A stretch of 9,452 nucleotides of DNA from the NCBI GenBank assembly GCA_001821375.1, contig MHLG01000018.1, positions 1-9,452 on the forward strand, in the 5' to 3' direction. The position numbers and the translations under genes were made by a program. Source of the stretch: Candidatus Liptonbacteria bacterium RIFOXYD1_FULL_36_11. Its GTDB lineage: Bacteria > Patescibacteriota > Minisyncoccia > UBA6257 > XYB1-36-10. Position 1 is the stretch's first letter. Each line of letters starts with the position of its first letter. Under the pieces are notes generated by a model, which did no database searches, was not told where the DNA came from, and saw nothing but the letters and a program-made list of their open reading frames with translations. Positions 6,179-9,452 of this stretch are shown here, one piece after another.

Positions 6179-7410
6179 ATAATAGAAATTTTTTAGGAGA
6201 ACTTAAAAACTTTTATATTGGAATAAAAGATGAAGATCTGAAAAGATTATATAATCTTGATTTCCATCTTGTTCGATATGCAGATGATGTTATCGCAAAT
6301 AATCGATGCGTTAATCGGTCGAGTTTAAGTAAGAAAAGAGAACTTTCTGATATTCAAAAGATTGATGCTGTTCCGAAAAGTACAAATGTAGCTGGTTTTA
6401 CAGCTTTATTGCTTTGCGGCGGTATGGCTACTGGATTTGCCAATGTGCCAAAGGCCATATATGAAATTAAAAATTTGCCAAATTTTAAATGCCAAATCTC
6501 TTTTCTTGGTTTAAATATTTTACAAATTATTAAAGCAGAAAAATTGTTTTGTCATAAAATACCGATAATTATCTATGATGATTTTTACACTCACGATAAA
6601 ATCGTTACCCACCTTAAAAAAAATAGCTTCTTCGGTAAAAATCCGATAGATTTTTATTATGTTAGAGAATCTGCGGGTCTAAGATATGTGCCTAATGAGA
6701 AATTTCTCTTAGCGAACGGATTTAAAAATAATCTTTCTCCTTGCGAGCTTAATGGTCTTTCGCGAGAGACTAGATTATTTGTAGTCGGAAGCGTTAAAAA
6801 TAGTATCATAAGCGATGGGCATTTTGTGCTTAACAATTTGATTCTTTCTAAATCTTTTCGTCTCTTAATTAAAGATAACCCTAGGATTAAATATTTGGTT
6901 GTATCCAACGTGGATAATCTTGGACAGAAATATTTTCCTAATCTTGTTAATACCGATAGCTCGCAAAATTATATTTTGGTTTGTAAGAGGACGGCTGGAG
7001 AACGGATGGATAATATATTCAATGCTTCAAAAGGATTAATTATCGAACCATATTTCGTTCAAAACAGAATTGAGAGTAAGATTGGTTTTACCGCTACTTC
7101 TTATATTAAGCTTGATAATTTATTTGCTGCCTTTGGTTATAAATCGGAACAGCGATATTTGACTGCAAGTAAGAGTAAAAAATTACCTAATAAATATCGA
7201 TTAGTATTGAAAACTCCAGTTATAGATGGAATTAAGATGATTACTGTCCATTTTGAATCTTCCCTCGCAGAGATATGGCGATTTTTGAAACTTGAGGCAG
7301 TTGAGGTAGACAGGGATCGCGCATTTTATCCGTTTAAATCGTTAAATGATATAACGCCTGATTATATTAAATCTTTGAGCGAGGCGATTATTAAGTATAA
7401 TTATATTTAA
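6175..7410 (+). CDS. UDPGP-family sugar-1-phosphate nucleotidyltransferase (eukaryotic UGP/UAP type)
   Basis: A 411-residue protein of the UDPGP family, which makes UDP-sugars from UTP and a sugar-1-phosphate. Motifs follow the UGP/UAP order. LLLCGGMATGFANVPKAIY (78-96) is the nucleotide-binding GG loop with the conserved PK. IYDDFYTHDKIVTHLKKNSF (133-152) matches the family's MNSF-x-T-x-x-x-T segment. SDGHF (213-217) is the substrate loop. YLVVSNVDNLG (240-250, Asp247) is the metal/sugar site. VCKRT (269-273) and IIEPYFV (289-295) match the K-T and L-L-E blocks. Near the end come DGIKMITVHFESSLAEIWRF and FYPFK (384-388, Lys388 as in FLPVK). The GG loop is unusual (GGMATG rather than GG-x-GTR), so activity or nucleotide preference may differ. 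Start ATG 6175 overlaps the kinase stop (ATGA). Most bacteria use the unrelated GalU/GlmU type. Family call firm, sugar unknown. Confidence 0.83.
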   Translation: MNNRNFLGELKNFYIGIKDEDLKRLYNLDFHLVRYADDVIANNRCVNRSSLSKKRELSDIQKIDAVPKSTNVAGFTALLLCGGMATGFANVPKAIYEIKNLPNFKCQISFLGLNILQIIKAEKLFCHKIPIIIYDDFYTHDKIVTHLKKNSFFGKNPIDFYYVRESAGLRYVPNEKFLLANGFKNNLSPCELNGLSRETRLFVVGSVKNSIISDGHFVLNNLILSKSFRLLIKDNPRIKYLVVSNVDNLGQKYFPNLVNTDSSQNYILVCKRTAGERMDNIFNASKGLIIEPYFVQNRIESKIGFTATSYIKLDNLFAAFGYKSEQRYLTASKSKKLPNKYRLVLKTPVIDGIKMITVHFESSLAEIWRFLKLEAVEVDRDRAFYPFKSLNDITPDYIKSLSEAIIKYNYI

Positions 7411-7415
7411 TTGAC

Positions 7416-8039
7416 ATGAAAGTCTATTTAGTTAGACATGGAGAAACTGAGGGAATGGAACGTGGTATTCGTCTCGGTCATTTAGATATGCTTTCAAAAG
7501 AAGGCATTAAGCAATCACAGACACTCGCTAATCGTTTATCTAAAATAAATTTTGATTTAATCTATTCAAGCCCGACCATAAGGGCGAAGGATACGTGTAA
7601 GATTATTTTGTCTAATCGTGACGTGAAAAGGGTTATTAAACTTAATGAGTTGATAGAAAGGAAAGAGGCAAGTTGTTTTGTTGGCATGCCGACAGATGAA
7701 GTTCCGTGGGATTATCTTAAAAAGCATCGTCTTAAAAGAAATTGGCATTATAAAGATGGAGAATCTTTTGATGATATTTTTAGTCGAGCCAAGAAAATTT
7801 TAGAGATTTTTAGCAAACATAAAGATAAAGATCATATTCTTGCCATGACTCATGGTTCGATAATTAGAGCAGTTTTGGCTGTCGTAATTTTTGAAGATGA
7901 ACTAACGCCTAGGCAGTATTATCGTTTGACGGAGCGAGCTGAAATATTACCTGCGAGTATCACTATATTAGAGTATACACAGAAAAGTTTTGAGTCGATT
8001 CCTAGTTGGAAATTAGTTACATGGATGGATACTGATTAA
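7416..8039 (+). CDS. Histidine phosphatase family protein (phosphoglycerate mutase-like), operon copy
   Basis: A 207-residue enzyme of the histidine phosphatase superfamily. YLVRHGET (4-11) carries the phospho-accepting His8 with Arg7. SSPTIRAKDT (51-60) supplies the second phosphate-binding Arg56. LIERKEAS (79-86) holds the probable acid Glu81. MTHGS (144-148) has the second catalytic His146. Length is usual for the family. The C-terminal part (PWDYLKKHR, DGESFDD, then ITILEY and PSWKLVTWMD) is shared with the opposing gene at 8064-8684 and is not part of the generic family signature. It starts five bases after the UDPGP stop, last gene of the operon, without a clear Shine-Dalgarno sequence. 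Likely acts on a cytosolic sugar phosphate or other small phosphoester. Mutase activity cannot be excluded but is less likely given the length. Confidence 0.9.
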   Translation: MKVYLVRHGETEGMERGIRLGHLDMLSKEGIKQSQTLANRLSKINFDLIYSSPTIRAKDTCKIILSNRDVKRVIKLNELIERKEASCFVGMPTDEVPWDYLKKHRLKRNWHYKDGESFDDIFSRAKKILEIFSKHKDKDHILAMTHGSIIRAVLAVVIFEDELTPRQYYRLTERAEILPASITILEYTQKSFESIPSWKLVTWMDTD

Positions 8040-8063
8040 CAAAAAAAAGAAGCTCCGTTTTTA

Positions 8064-8684
8064 TTAAGCCATCCAACTTTCCAGATACCAACTTGGTTTT
8101 GTTTCGTAGTATTTTTGTTTCTTTTCTAAAATAGTTATGCCTCCATTTCTTGTTCCCAATCTATCGGTAATGGGATAAAAAAATTCTGGAGTAAATTTAT
8201 CTCCAAGAGTAATATAGCTTACTAAATGTTTGATAAATGAATTATGGGTAACTATAATGATATTCGTTTCATCTCCATATTTCTCTAATTCTGCGAGAGA
8301 GGCAATAACTCTTTTTTTAACATCATTAAATGATTCTCCGTCTTCTTGTCTCCAATCTGGATCGATCCTCATTTTCTTAATTAAATCCCACGGCATTTCT
8401 TTTCTTGCTTTTCCTTCGCAGATAGAGGCATCCTTTTTTTCAATAATTAAATCTGTTTTGATAAGGTTAGGATTTTTGAAGCAAGAGGCGATGATTTCAG
8501 CTGTTTGTTTCGCGCGAATAAAAGGACTGAAGTATATTGCCGAGAAATTTTCCAAAGACGCTAATCTTTTGCCAAGATAGCGAGCTTGAACTACGCCCTC
8601 TTTAGTCAATGGAGATATAGCATCAGAAACAGTGCCATTTTTATTACTAATTGATTCAGTGTGGCGTACTAAATATAATTTCAT
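8064..8684 (-). CDS. Histidine phosphatase family protein, convergent paralogue
   Basis: A 206-residue histidine phosphatase with YLVRHTES (4-11, His8), FSPFIRAKQT (52-61, Arg58), LIIEKKDAS (79-87, probable acid Glu82) and VTHNS (145-149, His147). It aligns along its whole length with the gene at 7416-8039. Both have PWD followed by KK-x-R and W, DGESF-x-D, a (L/F)TP...Y...T(E/D)R block, ITILE, and the same PSW-x-L...WM ending. The motif differences (RHTES against RHGET, THNS against THGS) suggest a different substrate or an old duplication. It faces the operon with only 24 bp between the stops and has its own upstream region (8685-8752), AT-rich and without a convincing -35/-10 pair. Its ATG at 8684 is preceded by AAGG about 15 bases away, too far for a good ribosome binding site. 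A role in the same phosphosugar pathway is inferred. Confidence 0.9.
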   Translation of the reverse strand: MKLYLVRHTESISNKNGTVSDAISPLTKEGVVQARYLGKRLASLENFSAIYFSPFIRAKQTAEIIASCFKNPNLIKTDLIIEKKDASICEGKARKEMPWDLIKKMRIDPDWRQEDGESFNDVKKRVIASLAELEKYGDETNIIIVTHNSFIKHLVSYITLGDKFTPEFFYPITDRLGTRNGGITILEKKQKYYETKPSWYLESWMA

Positions 8685-8748
8685 ATTCTATATTTTACCT
8701 TAAAAATTTAAATAATCCTTACATACTAAAGAAAAATTATCAAGTTTA

Positions 8749-8786
8749 TAAAAAAACAGAGTAATTAGCGCCATTTTACTCTGTTT
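8749..8786 (-). terminator. Intrinsic terminator of ndk
   Basis: On the minus strand an 11-bp stem (complement of 8776-8786 pairing with complement of 8754-8764) encloses an 11-base loop and is followed by a run of seven T. The ndk stop codon lies inside the stem, so termination is immediate. It separates ndk from the histidine phosphatase on the same strand. Confidence 0.85.
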
Positions 8787-9297
8787 GGTGGTCACGCAAT
8801 TTTTCGTAGAGATCTGGCGCAAGGTCTCTTAGTTCTTCTGTCTCGCGAGTAGACAGACAGATAGAAAGAACTGCAAGGGTTTCTTCTATTGTATCAGAAG
8901 TGTGTAGGCGGTTTTCTGCAAGCTTGTCTTGTAGCTCTTGCCCGGCATACCCTTCGTTTATTAATTCTTGCTTACTTTTCCAACAGTATTTATGTCTTAT
9001 GCCTCCCTTGTCCATCTTTCCTTTTGTTTTTGCGAGAAACTCATAAACATTAGGACTCTTGACTATCAGTATGAATAATGGGCCCGAAGTGATTGCTTTG
9101 AGGGTCGAAGAGTAAGTTATTTTTGTGACTTCTTTGGGGTAAATAACTGGAACCATTTCTGGTTTAATCGTCCAGTATTTTCCCCATACAGTCACAACTC
9201 CCGCATTAACAAGATCTTGGACTATACTACCTTCTAATCCGTCTCTGACAGAATCTGGCTTGATTATGACTACGCCATACTCTTTTTTGGCGGCCAC
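8776..9297 (-). CDS. ndk: Nucleoside diphosphate kinase, divergent form
   Basis: NDK transfers the gamma phosphate of ATP to NDPs through a phosphohistidine and so provides UTP, CTP, GTP and dNTPs. This 173-residue protein shows VVIIKPDSV (9-17, Lys13), IYP near 52-54, TSGPLFILIV (70-79), GGIR (98-101, Arg101) and the active-site block AENRLHTSDT (127-136, Asn129 and nucleophile His132). It differs from the usual N-x-x-HGSDS: Thr replaces the Gly after His, and there are about 15 extra residues between GGIR and Asn129. It is therefore longer than typical NDKs (130-150). The GTG start at 9297 is fixed by a near-perfect Shine-Dalgarno six bases upstream. Alone on its strand with its own terminator; the promoter is probably in the duplicated region to the right. 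Better GC and translation signals than the phosphatase operon suggest it belongs to the core genome. Active enzyme likely. Confidence 0.87.
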   Translation of the reverse strand: MAAKKEYGVVIIKPDSVRDGLEGSIVQDLVNAGVVTVWGKYWTIKPEMVPVIYPKEVTKITYSSTLKAITSGPLFILIVKSPNVYEFLAKTKGKMDKGGIRHKYCWKSKQELINEGYAGQELQDKLAENRLHTSDTIEETLAVLSICLSTRETEELRDLAPDLYEKLRDHQTE

Positions 9298-9303
9298 TGT
9301 TAT

Positions 9304-9313
9304 TCACCTCCTT
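9304..9313 (-). promoter_or_regulatory. Strong Shine-Dalgarno sequence of ndk
   Basis: The minus strand reads AAGGAGGTGA, then six bases, then the GTG start. This is an almost full complement of the 16S rRNA tail and decides for the GTG at 9297. It contrasts sharply with the weak or absent sites in the operon at 3678-8039. Confidence 0.85.
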
Positions 9314-9376
9314 TTTGTCAATGTCGCCCATTCCATTTTGGATCCGAACACTTAAGGGTAAGTTGATGCTTTGTAT

Positions 9377-9404
9377 ATTGTAGGGATTTAGTGGTTTTTG
9401 TCAA
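9377..9404 (-). promoter_or_regulatory. Sigma70-type promoter for ndk
   Basis: Identical to the promoter at 3079-3106: TTGACA, 16-bp spacer, TACAAT on the minus strand. Transcription would begin near 9370 and give ndk a leader of about 70 bases ending in its strong ribosome binding site. Confidence 0.62.
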
Positions 9405-9448
9405 GAAAAAAAATTGCTAATGCGGTGAGGATTTGGTATTTTAAACTG

Positions 9449-9452
9449 GTGG
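9449..9452 (+). other. lepA: Predicted start of the intact lepA gene, running off the window
   Basis: By identity with 3151-3154 the GTG at 9449-9451 is the likely first codon of elongation factor 4. Only four bases of it are inside the window, so this rests entirely on the repeat and on the expectation that one intact copy exists. If the TTG equivalent to 3100 is used, the gene would begin at 9398. Confidence 0.5.

Larger units (their letters stand above)
9361..9452. repeat. Right copy of the 92-bp direct repeat, cut by the window end
   Basis: Identical to 3063-3154. It includes the same minus-strand promoter (-35 at 9399-9404, -10 at 9377-9382), now upstream of ndk, and ends at the GTGG that begins lepA. 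True length is at least 92 bp. Confidence 0.98.

Noticed and set aside
8040..8063. Bidirectional terminator between the two histidine phosphatase genes
   Set aside because: There is an A-run and a T-run with AGCT between, but no GC stem of useful length.
3063..9452. attL/attR of an integrative element
   Set aside because: No integrase, excisionase, relaxase or plasmid gene lies between the repeats. The repeat fits a duplicated gene start as well as an attachment site, so I did not annotate it as att.

Overview
The window looks like a fragment of a Patescibacteria (CPR, probably Parcubacteria-like) genome. The main reason is the large single-pass membrane protein with a DUF4012 domain, a family very common in that group. 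Supporting signs are AT-rich coding sequence, compact spacing, weak ribosome binding sites in most genes and widespread hairpin repeats. Lineage is an inference; no rRNA or tRNA gene is visible.

Layout. Positions 1-275 hold a tandem array of 61-bp units, each with the same palindromic hairpin, running off the left edge. The DUF4012 gene (291-2426, +) follows and ends at a strong hairpin terminator facing an unrecognised 177-residue gene (2490-3023, -). From 3063 comes a promoter region and the first 36 codons of lepA (elongation factor 4), broken at about 3258 and joined in frame to the C-terminal part of an IS30-family transposase. Next is a tight plus-strand operon (3678-8039): a DUF89/ARMT1-like metal-dependent phosphatase, an APH-fold small-molecule kinase, a eukaryotic-type UDPGP-family sugar nucleotidyltransferase and a histidine phosphatase. 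A second, paralogous histidine phosphatase (8064-8684, -) converges on it. A divergent nucleoside diphosphate kinase (8776-9297, -) follows. The last 92 bp (9361-9452) repeat 3063-3154 exactly, so what is probably the intact lepA starts at the right edge.

How it may fit together. Kinase plus UDPGP nucleotidyltransferase is the logic of a sugar salvage route (free sugar to sugar-1-phosphate to UDP-sugar, as in NahK plus a UDP-HexNAc pyrophosphorylase). The DUF89 and histidine phosphatases would remove stray or inhibitory sugar phosphates, or supply the dephosphorylated sugar. NDK could supply UTP, but it lies on the other strand with its own regulation. The substrate cannot be read from sequence.

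The operon looks acquired. It is AT-richer than the DUF4012 gene, is preceded by a GC-richer IS30 remnant, and lies between two copies of the lepA promoter and start. The same minus-strand sigma70-type promoter therefore occurs twice, once upstream of the 177-residue gene and once upstream of ndk. Both window edges fall in repeats, as contig ends often do, so an assembly cause for the duplication must be considered.
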